This document shows, in pieces, positions 32,079 through 40,839 of a stretch of 64,000 nucleotides of DNA. Source of the DNA: Pikeienuella litoralis (GTDB lineage Bacteria > Pseudomonadota > Alphaproteobacteria > Rhodobacterales > Rhodobacteraceae); contig NZ_JBBHER010000003.1 in the NCBI RefSeq assembly GCF_037646705.1, positions 372,001 to 436,000 on the forward strand, in the 5' to 3' direction. Position 1 is the stretch's first letter; each line of letters opens with the position of its first letter. A program made the position numbers and the translations under genes. The notes below the pieces were generated by a model. That model ran no database searches. It was given only the letters and a program-made list of their open reading frames with translations, and was not told the origin of the DNA.

Positions 32079-33170
32079 TCAGCGATCGGACCGGCGGCGC
32101 CGCGGGGGCGAGTCGCCGGAGGATGGAGTCGTCGCGGGTTCGAACCTTCGCCCGGTTTCGCGATCGAAGAGATGAAGATCGTCCGGCGAGAAGCCGAGCC
32201 GCATCCGCTCTCCCCGCTGCGCCCGAACCTCGCCGGGGAGCCGCACGGTGAGGCCCTCCGCGCGCTCGTGACGAAAGGAAAGGTACGTCTCCGCGCCCAT
32301 ATATTCGGATTCTTCGACAATGGCTTCGAGCGCGCGCTCGCCCGCCTCGGCGATATGAAGATGCTCAGGGCGAACGCCGAAGGTCAGCGCCCGGCCCGCG
32401 CCGAGATGGGCGTGCTCGGGGAGCGCGTCGCCGTCGATCAGCGCCATCGGCGGGCTGCCGATGAAGTTGGCGACGAACGTGCTGGCCGGCCGCTCGTACA
32501 GCGCCGCCGGCGGGCCGGCCTGCTCGATCCGCCCATCCTTCATCAGCACGACGGTGTCGGCCATGCTCAGCGCCTCGGTCTGATCGTGGGTGACGTAGAG
32601 CACGGTTATGCCGAGGTCGCGCTGGAGGCGCTTGATGTCCTTGCGGACCGAATTGCGGAGCTTGGCGTCGAGATTGGAGAGCGGCTCGTCCATCAGGCAG
32701 AGCGGATGCCCGGCGACGATGGCGCGCGCGAGCGCGACCCGCTGGCGCTGCCCGCCGGAAATCTCCCCCGGTTTGCGGCGCTCCAGCCCGAGAAGGCCGG
32801 TCATCTCAAGCGCCCGCGCGAGCTTCTTCCGCCGCTCCGGCGCGGGAACGCCGCGCACCTTGAGGCCGAAGAGGATGTTCTCCTCCACGTTCAGATGCGG
32901 GAAGAGCGCGTAGGACTGGAACACCATCGAGAGGTTGCGCTTCGACGCCGGGCTGGCGGTGACATCGACGCCGGCGATGCGGATCTCTCCTTCATCCGGC
33001 GTCTCGAGCCCGGCGAGAAGGCGCAGCGTCGTCGATTTTCCGCAACCGGACGGGCCGAGAAGCGCGACGAAGGCGCCCTCGGCGATGTCGAGATTGATGT
33101 CTTCGACCCCGAGTTGACCATTCCACTTCCGGGTGACGTTGGCGAGGCTGACGAAGGGGGCGCCGGTCAT
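32079..33170 (-). CDS. ABC transporter ATP-binding protein (UgpC/MalK type)
   Basis: The ATPase subunit of the importer, 363 residues. Walker A GPSGCGKST, Q-loop FQSYALFPHLNV, signature ISGGQRQRVALARAIV, Walker B LCLMDEPLSNLDA and switch His in VTHDQTEA are all present, followed by the C-terminal TOBE/regulatory domain typical of UgpC and MalK (about residues 240-350). It starts in an ATGA overlap with the DeoR gene. The upstream open frame on this strand to 33812 is the antisense artifact of a high-GC gene. Confidence 0.93.
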   Translation of the reverse strand: MTGAPFVSLANVTRKWNGQLGVEDINLDIAEGAFVALLGPSGCGKSTTLRLLAGLETPDEGEIRIAGVDVTASPASKRNLSMVFQSYALFPHLNVEENILFGLKVRGVPAPERRKKLARALEMTGLLGLERRKPGEISGGQRQRVALARAIVAGHPLCLMDEPLSNLDAKLRNSVRKDIKRLQRDLGITVLYVTHDQTEALSMADTVVLMKDGRIEQAGPPAALYERPASTFVANFIGSPPMALIDGDALPEHAHLGAGRALTFGVRPEHLHIAEAGERALEAIVEESEYMGAETYLSFRHERAEGLTVRLPGEVRAQRGERMRLGFSPDDLHLFDRETGRRFEPATTPSSGDSPPRRRRSDR

Positions 33171-33946
33171 GCCGCCACCTCCTCGGCGATGTGGAGGCGG
33201 CCCGCGATCCGGTCGAGAATCTCGGCGTAGCCGGGGCCGGGGCGGGTCTCGGTCAAGACATGGTCCGCCTCGTCGATCATGCCGCCGAGCGCCGGCGCCG
33301 GCCGCCCGAACTTGGAGCTGTCGGCGACGAGGATCGCGACGCGGGCGTTCCGCCGGATCGCTTCGCGCGCCTGCACCTCCTCCTGATGGAAGTCGAGCAG
33401 GCTGCCGTCCGTGTCGACGCCCCCAACGCCGTAGACGCCGAAATCCGCGCGGTAACGCCCGAAGATCTCGGTGGCCTGGACGCCAAGGAAATCCCGGTCG
33501 GGCAGGCGCATCTCGCCGCCGGGCAGAATGATGCGATTGGAGGTCTCCCCGGTCAGCGCCATGGCGGCGTTCATGTTGTTGGTGACGATGGTGAGGTTCT
33601 TTCTGATGCGGAGCGCGCGGGCGACGAGCGCGGGCGTGGTTCCGACCGAGATGAAAACCGTCGCGCCGTCCGGGATCATCGCTCCGGCGGCGCGCGCGAT
33701 CGCGTCTTTCGCCGCGGCGTTGATGACGCGGCGGACGTCGTACGCGGTGTTGACCGGCTGCTCGATCAGCTCCGCCCCGCCGTGTTTGCGTCGCAGGATG
33801 TTGGCGGCGCAAAGCGCATTGATGTCGCGGCGGATCGTTTGCATCGAGACCCCGAACTCCGCCGCCAGATCCTCGATGGTGACGGCTCTGCGGAGCCGCG
33901 TCCGCTCGACGATCTGGTGCTGCCTCAAACCGGTCTTGGTCAGCAT
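33167..33946 (-). CDS. DeoR/GlpR family transcriptional regulator of the ABC importer
   Basis: A 259-residue repressor. The N-terminal HTH (about residues 3-55, TIEDLAAEFGVSMQTIRRDINAL) and the C-terminal sugar-phosphate-binding DeoR domain (NMNAAMALTGETSNRIILPGG, GVGGVDTDGSLLDFH, KFGRPAPALGGMID) are clear. ATG at 33946 has GAGAG upstream; a TTG at 33958 is an alternative. It is the first gene of the operon and overlaps the ATPase gene by four bases, so it most likely represses the importer until an intracellular phosphorylated ligand appears. An AAACGA/TCGTTT dyad lies just upstream. Confidence 0.92.
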   Translation of the reverse strand: MLTKTGLRQHQIVERTRLRRAVTIEDLAAEFGVSMQTIRRDINALCAANILRRKHGGAELIEQPVNTAYDVRRVINAAAKDAIARAAGAMIPDGATVFISVGTTPALVARALRIRKNLTIVTNNMNAAMALTGETSNRIILPGGEMRLPDRDFLGVQATEIFGRYRADFGVYGVGGVDTDGSLLDFHQEEVQAREAIRRNARVAILVADSSKFGRPAPALGGMIDEADHVLTETRPGPGYAEILDRIAGRLHIAEEVAA

Positions 33947-33956
33947 GATGGCTCTC

Positions 33957-33980
33957 AAACGATCATTATTCTTTTCGTTT
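33957..33980. promoter_or_regulatory. AAACGA-N12-TCGTTT dyad upstream of the DeoR operon
   Basis: AAACGA (33957-33962) and TCGTTT (33975-33980) are inverted across an AT-rich 12-base centre, 11-34 bases before the DeoR start. DeoR/GlpR proteins often bind TTTCGTTT-type half-sites, so this is a good candidate for the autoregulatory operator. Confidence 0.5.
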
Positions 33981-34155
33981 AGACGGTATATGTTACACTA
34001 AGATGACATTAAAGCATCATTTTCTTGAAATGGGCAGTCGGAATGACGAGATGGTCGCTCGCAGCGCCGCGCGCCATGAAAATCCGGGGTGGGGCGGCGC
34101 CGCGCGGGGGCGCCGCCGCTGATCCGTGCGCGTCGGCGATGGAGTTTCGGCTGCA

Positions 34156-35820
34156 ATGGTGATCCTCGCGTTCCTGAGCCAGATCCTCGGTGCGACGATG
34201 TTGCTGCTCTACGCCGTGCGCATGGTTCGCACCGGCATCGAGCGGGCGTTCGGCGCCTCTTTCCGGCGTGTGGTCACGGCGGCCGGCGGGCCGCTCCGGG
34301 CGGCGGCCACCGGACTGGTTCTCGCCGTCATCCTGCAAAGCTCGGCGGCGGTCGCGCTTCTGGTGGCGGGATTCGCCAGCGTCGGCGCGATCGGTTTCGC
34401 CACCGGGTTGCCGGCGATGCTCGGCGCGGATCTCGGGTCCGCGCTCCTGATCCAGGTTCTGTCCTTCAGGTACGAATGGCTGGAGCCGGTCTTGCTGGCC
34501 ATTGGCGGCGGTCTGTTCCTGAACGCTGAACGGCGCGTGGTGAAGCATGCGGGGCGGATCGTGCTCGGGATCGCGTTCATCCTGATCTCGCTCGGCTTTC
34601 TGCGTCAGGCGATGGATCCGATCCGCGAGAGCGCCTTCCTCCCCGCGATTGCGGGCTATCTCGAATATGATTTCGTGACCGCGTTCATCGTCGGGGCCGC
34701 GCTCGCCTTCGTCATGCATTCCAGCGTCGCCGCGATTCTGGTGTGCGTCACCCTCGTCGCGATCGACGCGCTGCCGGTTCTCGCCGGAGCCTCGCTGGTG
34801 CTCGGCGCCAATCTCGGCGGCGCGCTGCTTCCGCTCTGGTTGACGCGGGGCATGCCGCGCGTCGCGCGCCGGCCGCTGGTCGCCAATTTCGCGATCAAGG
34901 GCGCGTGCGCGATGGCCGCGGTTCTTGTGGTCAACACACTTCCGGTTCTGACCCATCTGAGCGCGGTCGGCGCGGGGCAGGCCATCGTCACCATTCATAT
35001 CGCGTTCAATTTGATGTTGCTGGGTTTTCTGCCGTTTTGCCGGCTGTTCGAGGCGCCTTTGGCCCGCCTGCTCCCAGACGCGCCGACCGCCCAGGTCGAG
35101 ACGCCGTCGGAGAGGAGATCGGTGCTCGACGAAGCGGCTCTCGAGACGCCTGGGCTCGCCCTCGCCAGCCTGCGGCGCGAAGTGATGCGGATGGCGCAAC
35201 TCGTGCGGACGATGGCGGAGCCGGTGATGCAGGTCTATGAGACGGGTGACAAGGCGCTGGCGCGCCAGATCGCGCGGCAGGACGATTTCGTGGATTCCGC
35301 GCTGGACGGAATCCGCCATTACGCGGCCGCGATGCTGAATCAGCCGGCGATGAAGAAGGAGGACGCGCGGCGCGCGCGGGAGTTGACGGAATATGCGATC
35401 ACGCTTGAATCCGCGGGCGATATCGTCGTCAAGCAGCTGCTGCCGCTGGCGTTGAAGAAGGCCCAGAAGGGGATCCGCTTCTCGGCGGCGGGGAATGCGG
35501 AGCTGGTCGCGATGCACGAGAAGCTGCTCGCCAACATGGACCTCGCCGCGAACGTGCTGGTCTCCGACGATATTGAGAGCGCGCGCCTGCTGCTGGAGGA
35601 GAAAAGCGAGATGGCCCGGAAGGAGCGCGCAAGCCGGAAAAAGCACCTGAAGCGGCTCGGCGCCGGCGCCGCGGTCAGCTTCGACTCCAGCAACATCCAT
35701 CTGGAGACTCTGCGCGCCATCACCGATATGAACGGCCAGATCGCGGTCGTCGCCTACCCGATCCTGCATCGGAGCGGGCAATTGCTTGAGACGCGGCTGA
35801 TCAACGACCTGGACAGGTGA
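34156..35820 (+). CDS. Na/Pi-cotransporter-family protein with PhoU-like C-terminus
   Basis: A 554-residue NptA/YjbB-type transporter. The membrane half has two QSS repeats, the first in LAVILQSSAAVALLVAGF and the second less exact in AFVMHSSVAAILVCV, as expected for phosphate-coupled carriers; about eight hydrophobic segments end near residue 290. From about 340 a helical PhoU-like domain follows (SLRREVMRMAQLVRTMAEPVMQVYE onward). ATG at 34156; a GTG at 34126 would add ten residues. It is divergent from the DeoR operon and followed by a HAD hydrolase gene after 104 bases. Confidence 0.88.
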   Translation: MVILAFLSQILGATMLLLYAVRMVRTGIERAFGASFRRVVTAAGGPLRAAATGLVLAVILQSSAAVALLVAGFASVGAIGFATGLPAMLGADLGSALLIQVLSFRYEWLEPVLLAIGGGLFLNAERRVVKHAGRIVLGIAFILISLGFLRQAMDPIRESAFLPAIAGYLEYDFVTAFIVGAALAFVMHSSVAAILVCVTLVAIDALPVLAGASLVLGANLGGALLPLWLTRGMPRVARRPLVANFAIKGACAMAAVLVVNTLPVLTHLSAVGAGQAIVTIHIAFNLMLLGFLPFCRLFEAPLARLLPDAPTAQVETPSERRSVLDEAALETPGLALASLRREVMRMAQLVRTMAEPVMQVYETGDKALARQIARQDDFVDSALDGIRHYAAAMLNQPAMKKEDARRARELTEYAITLESAGDIVVKQLLPLALKKAQKGIRFSAAGNAELVAMHEKLLANMDLAANVLVSDDIESARLLLEEKSEMARKERASRKKHLKRLGAGAAVSFDSSNIHLETLRAITDMNGQIAVVAYPILHRSGQLLETRLINDLDR

Positions 35821-35924
35821 CGCGTGCTGAATGTTTCGATGAATTTTCGCATTGACCGCCCGGCCGCCCCTCGCGGCGCGCAGTGTCGGGCCGGCGCGTG
35901 TCCGCGGCGCGCGGCGCCTGTCTG

Positions 35925-36830
35925 ATGGAGGCCCGGATCGACGCGTCCTGGGCGTTCGACGCCTATGAAGCCGTTCGTGGCCGGTTGCCGTCGGCGCGGC
36001 CCGGCTCTCCGTCCGTGCGGGTGCGGACGCTTGCGGATCTGACCGGCCAATTCGACGTCTTCCTGCTCGACGCGTTCGGCGTGCTGAATGTCGGCGACAC
36101 CGCGATCAGCGGCGCGGCGGAGAGGATCGACGCGCTTCGGGCGGCGGGAAAGCGCGTCATGGTCGTCACCAACGCGGCGAGTTATCCGAAGCGGCTCCTG
36201 ATGGAGCGCTATGCGCGGCTTGGCTTCTCCTTTGCGGAGACGGATGTGATCTCCAGCCGCGAGGTGCTGCTAGGCGCGTTGAGGACGGAGCCGCGGCGCC
36301 GTTGGGGCGTGATGGCGCCGGCGGTCTATGGCGACGAGGAGCTGGAGGATCTCGATTTCGAGTTTCTGGCGGAGGATGCGGAGGCCTATGAGCGCGCCGA
36401 GGGGTTTGTCCTGCTCGGCTCCGGAGACTGGACCGAGGCGCGGCAGAGCCTGCTGGAGGCGACGCTCGCGCGCGCGCCGCGCCCGGTCATGGTCGGCAAT
36501 CCGGATATCGTCGCGCCGCGCGAATTCGGGCTCTCGCGCGAGCCGGGGTATTTCGCGCACCGGCTCGCCCGGATCGAGGGCGTGGCGCCGGTGTTCTTCG
36601 GCAAGCCGTTCGGGCGGGTCTTCCACACGGCGCTGGCCCGGGCCCCCGAGGCGGCGCCGGCCCGCGTCGCGATGGTCGGCGATACGCTTCACACCGATAT
36701 TCTGGGCGCTTCCGCGCTTGGCCTCGGCTCGGTGCTGATCACCGGCCATGGCGCGCTGAAGGGAGAGGATATCGACGCCGCCTGCGCGCGCGCCGGAATA
36801 ACGCCCTCCTTCATCGCCCCCGATCCGTAG
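35925..36830 (+). CDS. HAD-superfamily hydrolase, class IIA (TIGR01459-like)
   Basis: A 301-residue NagD-like phosphatase. Motif I is LLDAFGVLNVG, where the usual second Asp of DxD is Phe, as is common in this subgroup; motif II is MVVTNAASYP, motif III is the lysine in FFGKPFGRVF and motif IV is VAMVGDTLHTDILGASALG. These enzymes hydrolyse sugar or nucleotide monophosphates or pyridoxal phosphate; the substrate here is unknown. ATG at 35925 is preferred over a GTG at 35883 without a ribosome site. Stands between the Na/Pi transporter and the EVE-domain gene. Confidence 0.85.
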   Translation: MEARIDASWAFDAYEAVRGRLPSARPGSPSVRVRTLADLTGQFDVFLLDAFGVLNVGDTAISGAAERIDALRAAGKRVMVVTNAASYPKRLLMERYARLGFSFAETDVISSREVLLGALRTEPRRRWGVMAPAVYGDEELEDLDFEFLAEDAEAYERAEGFVLLGSGDWTEARQSLLEATLARAPRPVMVGNPDIVAPREFGLSREPGYFAHRLARIEGVAPVFFGKPFGRVFHTALARAPEAAPARVAMVGDTLHTDILGASALGLGSVLITGHGALKGEDIDAACARAGITPSFIAPDP

Positions 36831-36927
36831 CCCCGCGGCCCGGCCGCCCGGCCCGGGCGCGATGGATTTCCGGAGAGGCGGCGGCTAGAACGGAGGCTGG
36901 TTTGCGGTGACGGAAGGGAGCCTCTTC

Positions 36928-37347
36928 ATGGCCTACTGGCTATTCAAGTCCGAACCTGGCGCCTGGAGCTGGGATGACCAGGTCGCGAAGGGCGCCGCGG
37001 GCGAGGAATGGGACGGTGTCCGGAACTATCAGGCCCGCAACAACATGCGGGCGATGAAGGTTGGCGATCTCGGGTTTTTCTATCATTCGATCGACGAGAA
37101 GAGCGTGGTCGGCGTGGTCGAGGTCTCGGCGCCGAGCGCGCCGGATTCGACCACCGACGATCCGCGCTGGGAATGCGTTCATATCCGCGCCGTCGCGCCG
37201 ATGCCGAAGCCGGTCACGCTGGAGATGTGCAAGGCGGATGAGCGGCTGAAGGACATGGTTCTGGTCAACAACTCCCGCCTTTCCGTGCAGCCGGTGACGG
37301 CGGAGGAATGGCGCGTGGTCTGCGAGTTGGGCGGCTATGAGCCGTGA
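36928..37347 (+). CDS. EVE-domain protein
   Basis: A 139-residue single-domain EVE protein of the PUA-like fold, the type that in eukaryotes (THYN1) reads modified cytosine; the bacterial role is unproven and may involve modified bases or RNA. The opening MAYWLFKSEPGAWSWDDQVAKG and EEWDGVRNYQARNNMRAMKVGDLGFFYHS are unmistakable. ATG at 36928 has GGGAG seven bases upstream, better than the GTG at 36907. Its last 13 bases overlap the convergent MFS transporter gene. Confidence 0.93.
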   Translation: MAYWLFKSEPGAWSWDDQVAKGAAGEEWDGVRNYQARNNMRAMKVGDLGFFYHSIDEKSVVGVVEVSAPSAPDSTTDDPRWECVHIRAVAPMPKPVTLEMCKADERLKDMVLVNNSRLSVQPVTAEEWRVVCELGGYEP

Positions 37348-38558
37348 TGCGCGGCGACGCTCTTCGACCGGCGGATGACGTAAAGCGAGGTGAGCGCGGA
37401 TAGAACCGCGGTGGCGAACATCAGCATGAGAAGCGGCGACGCGCCGCTTTCGGGGCTGAGGATCGCGCCGGCGACCGCGGAAACCGCGGCCCCGCCGCCG
37501 ATCATCATCGCGCCGCCCAGCCCTGACGCGCTCCCCGCGAGGCCGGGCCTGATCGAGAGAAGCCCGGTGGTGGCGGTCGGCATCGTCAGGCCGTTGCCAA
37601 GGCCGATGAAGACGCAAAAACCGAACACCGCCAGCGGGTGCTGAACGACAAACAGATCCACGAGCAGCCCGACGCCGATGCCGGTTGACGCGATCAGACA
37701 CCCGATGAACATCAGCCGGTTGATGCCGATCTCCTGCGCATATCGGCCGGTCACCAGATTGCCCAGCATGTAGCCGAACGCGAGCATGCCGAGATAAAGC
37801 CCGGTCGCGGCCGGGCTCTGGCCGAAGATCTCTCGCGCCACATAAGGGCCGCCGCCGAGCAGGGCGAAGAAGGAGCCGGAGGCGAAGGCCGCCGTCATGG
37901 TGTAGCCCCAGAACCGGCGCGCGCGCAGAAGATCCGGGTAGGCGCCGAGTTGTTTCGTGAAGCTGGAGGCGCGGTTGTGATGCGTCTCGCCAAGGTCGAG
38001 CCAGCAGACGACCAGCACGACGCCGCCGAGCACGACGAAGGCCCAGAAAGTGGAGCGCCAGCCGAACGCCTCCTCCATCGCCCCGCCGAACATCGGCCCC
38101 ATCATCGGCACGAGCGCCACCGCCGCCGTCATGTAGCCGATCATCGAGGCCGATTCCTCCGCCGGCAGAAGATCCCGCACGATCGCGCGCGACAGGGCGA
38201 TCCCGGTCGCGATGGCGGCCTGCGTCATTCTGAAGATCATGAACGTGACGGCGTCGGTGGCGAGGACGCAGCCGATCGACGCAAATGTGAAGATCACGAG
38301 CGACACGAGGATCACCGGTCGCCGCCCGTACCGGTCCGAAAGCGGCCCGATGGCGAGCTGCATGAGCGCGGTCATGCCCAGATAGCCGGACACCGCGAGC
38401 TGTATGAAGGCGTATGAGGTTCCGAGATCGTCCGCCAGCGCCGGCAACGACGCGATGAACGCGTTCATCGTCAGCGAGCTGACGGAGGTCAGAAGGATCA
38501 GCGTGAGGAGCGTCGGCGGCGTCCGACGGTCGGCGAAGATGACGCCTGGAAAGCTCAT
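37335..38558 (-). CDS. MFS multidrug transporter, Bcr/CflA type
   Basis: A 407-residue 12-segment drug:H+ antiporter. FIQLAVSGYLGMTALMQLAIGPLSDRYGRRP holds the motif A DRYGRR between segments 2 and 3, and the family N-terminus TLILLTSVSSLTMNAFIASLPALADDLG is typical of Bcr/CflA exporters (bicyclomycin, chloramphenicol and similar). No ribosome site is seen directly before 38558, but a small gene ends three bases upstream, so translation may depend on it. Confidence 0.92.
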   Translation of the reverse strand: MSFPGVIFADRRTPPTLLTLILLTSVSSLTMNAFIASLPALADDLGTSYAFIQLAVSGYLGMTALMQLAIGPLSDRYGRRPVILVSLVIFTFASIGCVLATDAVTFMIFRMTQAAIATGIALSRAIVRDLLPAEESASMIGYMTAAVALVPMMGPMFGGAMEEAFGWRSTFWAFVVLGGVVLVVCWLDLGETHHNRASSFTKQLGAYPDLLRARRFWGYTMTAAFASGSFFALLGGGPYVAREIFGQSPAATGLYLGMLAFGYMLGNLVTGRYAQEIGINRLMFIGCLIASTGIGVGLLVDLFVVQHPLAVFGFCVFIGLGNGLTMPTATTGLLSIRPGLAGSASGLGGAMMIGGGAAVSAVAGAILSPESGASPLLMLMFATAVLSALTSLYVIRRSKSVAAHHGS

Positions 38559-38561
38559 GGG

Positions 38562-38858
38562 CTAACCATGCGCGGAGAAAGAGGAGCTCGGATCGGTCTC
38601 CCGGTTCCGCGAGAAGACCCCGATCGGGCGGGCGCGCCCGACAGCCCCGGGCGGGGCGGCCGCGGGGGCGCAGGCGCGGCCGGCGCCGCATTCGGCGGTC
38701 AGCGGCGGCGCCATCCCTTCAACGGCCGGCGCGGGCGCGCCTTCATGGCGAAGCGCGCGGATCCCGATCGGCGTCTCGCCGCGGAGGCGGTTCATCCGGT
38801 TGGCGTTGAAAGGCTGAGATTCGGCGCCGGTCATGATCGCGTCGTCGCTCTGGCTCAT
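38562..38858 (-). CDS. Hypothetical small protein immediately upstream of the MFS gene
   Basis: A predicted 98-residue protein with no recognised family, proline- and alanine-rich in its second half. It is listed because GGAGGGAGG precedes the starts almost perfectly (ATG at 38858, or ATG at 38867), and its stop lies three bases before the transporter start, which itself lacks a ribosome site. The N-terminus MSQSDDAIMTGAESQPFNAN has a normal amino-acid mix, while the C-terminus (CAPAAAPPGAVGRARPIG) looks less protein-like. It could be a leader peptide or regulator of the transporter, or a chance open frame. Confidence 0.4.
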   Translation of the reverse strand: MSQSDDAIMTGAESQPFNANRMNRLRGETPIGIRALRHEGAPAPAVEGMAPPLTAECGAGRACAPAAAPPGAVGRARPIGVFSRNRETDPSSSFSAHG

Positions 38859-39031
38859 GGCGCACATCCTCCCTCCGCGATTGTGGCAGCGTCTCGGGCG
38901 ACGTCAACTCATGGCCGCTCCCTCCTTTTCGCATGGCTGGCGCGCGCGCCGCGCGGTTCTCGCAGGAAGGTTGTCGGCGTTGGGCTTCCGCGTCTAATCT
39001 CCGCCCGAGGAAAAACAGGGGAAGCACGCGC

Positions 39032-39625
39032 ATGGGCCGAACAGTTGAGATGTATTGGGATATCGGCAGCACAAATACGTATTTCGCGTTGAAGCTGTTG
39101 GAGCCGATTCTGGCGCGCGCGGAGGCGACGTTGACGCTTCATCCGTTCAATCTCGGCTATGTGTTTCGGGCGCACGACTACGTTCTGATGGACGAGCCGC
39201 CAATGAAGATCGCGAACCGGAAGCGCGATCTGGCCCGCTGGGCGGAGCGCTATGATCTTCCGTTCAGGATGCCGGACGTCTTCCCGATCAAGACCAGCCG
39301 CGCGCTCCGCGGCGCGCTGGCGATGCGCCGGCTCGGGCGGGAGCGCGCTTATATCGACGCGATTTTCGCCGCCTATTGGGAGCGCAACGACGCCAGCATC
39401 CAGGATTACGCCGGCCTCGCGCCGATCGTTGCGGCGCTCGGCGTCGATCCGGCGGAGTTCGAGGCGCTGAGCGAAAGCCCGCAGATCCGGGAGGAGTTGG
39501 TTGAAAGCACGAATGGAGGGTTGAAGCGCGGGGTCTTCGGCGTTCCGTCGATCCTCGTCGGCGAGGAGCTTTTCTGGGGCAAGGACCGGATGGAGTTCGT
39601 GGAGGCGGAGCTGATGAAAGGCTGA
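39032..39625 (+). CDS. DsbA-family thioredoxin-fold isomerase (HCCA isomerase-like)
   Basis: A 197-residue glutathione-transferase kappa/DsbA-like protein. VEMYWDIGSTNTYFALKLLEPIL has the Ser in place of the first cysteine that typifies the 2-hydroxychromene-2-carboxylate isomerase branch, and KRGVFGVPSILVGEELFWGKDRMEFVE contains the GVP cis-proline and the WGxDR end motif. The role (isomerisation in aromatic breakdown, or an unknown glutathione reaction) is unsettled. ATG at 39032 has GGGGA upstream; the frame open to 38933 has no support. Confidence 0.87.
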   Translation: MGRTVEMYWDIGSTNTYFALKLLEPILARAEATLTLHPFNLGYVFRAHDYVLMDEPPMKIANRKRDLARWAERYDLPFRMPDVFPIKTSRALRGALAMRRLGRERAYIDAIFAAYWERNDASIQDYAGLAPIVAALGVDPAEFEALSESPQIREELVESTNGGLKRGVFGVPSILVGEELFWGKDRMEFVEAELMKG

Positions 39626-39680
39626 ACCAGCCCCGGCGTGTCGGCCGCCGCCGATCCGTCGATGAAGGCCGTGAGGGCCG

Positions 39681-40790
39681 TCAAGCGCCGCCGCCCTGGA
39701 CCGGGACCAGGGCCATGCGGGCGCCGGCCGCGACGAAAAGCTCCCGCTCGGCGCCGGTCAGGAAAGTGGGGGCGCCGAGCGCGATGATCTCGTCGTAAAG
39801 CGCCGCGCGCCGGTTGGCGTCGAGATGCGCCGCGATCTCGTCGAGCAGGAGGGCCGGCGGCGCGCCGCTTTCCGCGGCGAGGGCGCGCGCGTTCGCCAGA
39901 ACGATGGAGATCAGCAGCGCCTTCTGCTCGCCGGTCGAGGCGAGCCGGGCCTCGACTCCCTTCGCCTCATGGGTGGCGATCAGATCGGAGCGGTGCGGGC
40001 CTTTGAGCGCCCGGCCGGCGGCGGCGTCCGCATGCCGCCCGGCGGCGAGCGCCTCGGCGAAGGCGGCCTCCGCTTCGGCTTCTTGCGCGCGCGGCTCGGC
40101 GGCGGCGGCGAAGCGCTCTTCCAGCGCGCCTTCGATTCGGAGCCCGGCGCGGGGAAAGGTGGTCTCCGCGCCCTCTTGCGCCGCGATCAGGCGGGCGAGG
40201 GTTTCGGCGCGCGCGCGGGCGATCCCGACGCCGGCCTTCGCCATCCTCGCCTCCAGCGCCCGAAGCCAGGACGGATCGCGCGCGCCTTCGGCCAGCAACC
40301 GGCTTCGCTCGCGCATCGCGCGTTCATAGGCGATGGCGCGCTCGCCATGCTCCGGCTCGAAGCTCAGCGTCGCGCGGTCGAGAAACCGGCGCCGCTCCGC
40401 CCGGCCCTCGATCCAGAGCCGGTCCATCGCGGGGGTGAGCCAGAGCATGGGCAAAAGCGCCCCGAGCGCCGATTGCGGCGCGGTCTTGCCGTCGATCTCC
40501 AGCGTCCGGCGCTGGCCCGGCGCGGCGCCGGTGACGATCTCATGCGCGCCCGCCCGGGTTTCGATCAGCGCGCGGATGCGCCAGCCGACGGCGTCGGGGC
40601 GGCGCGCCAGATCGTCCGCCGGCGCGCGGCGAAGGCCCCGGCCCGGAGAAAGCAGGGAGATCGCTTCGAGAATATTGGTCTTGCCGGCGCCGTTCGGCCC
40701 GAAAAAGGCGACCGGGCGCCCGTCCATCTCGAGCGCGAACGTCTCGTGCGAGCGAAAATGCGACAATACGAGAGAGCGGAGCGTGGCCAT
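39681..40790 (-). CDS. recF: DNA replication and repair protein RecF
   Basis: A 369-residue SMC-like ATPase that loads RecA at gaps together with RecO and RecR. Walker A FFGPNGAGKTNILEAIS at about residues 29-45, RGLRRAPADDLARR, the signature STGEQKALLISIVLANARAL and Walker B PPALLLDEIAAHLD are clear. It lies 49 bases after dnaN on the same strand, so the pair is co-transcribed as in most bacteria. gyrB does not follow; the next gene beyond is the divergent DsbA-like one. Confidence 0.96.
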   Translation of the reverse strand: MATLRSLVLSHFRSHETFALEMDGRPVAFFGPNGAGKTNILEAISLLSPGRGLRRAPADDLARRPDAVGWRIRALIETRAGAHEIVTGAAPGQRRTLEIDGKTAPQSALGALLPMLWLTPAMDRLWIEGRAERRRFLDRATLSFEPEHGERAIAYERAMRERSRLLAEGARDPSWLRALEARMAKAGVGIARARAETLARLIAAQEGAETTFPRAGLRIEGALEERFAAAAEPRAQEAEAEAAFAEALAAGRHADAAAGRALKGPHRSDLIATHEAKGVEARLASTGEQKALLISIVLANARALAAESGAPPALLLDEIAAHLDANRRAALYDEIIALGAPTFLTGAERELFVAAGARMALVPVQGGGA

Positions 40791-40839
40791 TGCGGAGGGT
40801 CTCAGGGCGCGGGCCGGCGGATAGCCGGCCGCGGAGAGG

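Noticed and set aside
32125..32150. GGTTCGAACC, tRNA T-arm-like, in the ATPase gene
   Set aside because: Same reason: coding sequence of the C-terminal tail, no cloverleaf.
34009..35781. Open frame of 590 codons on the minus strand opposite the Na/Pi transporter
   Set aside because: Arg/Glu/Gln/His-rich reading with no domain; the plus strand encodes a clear transporter.
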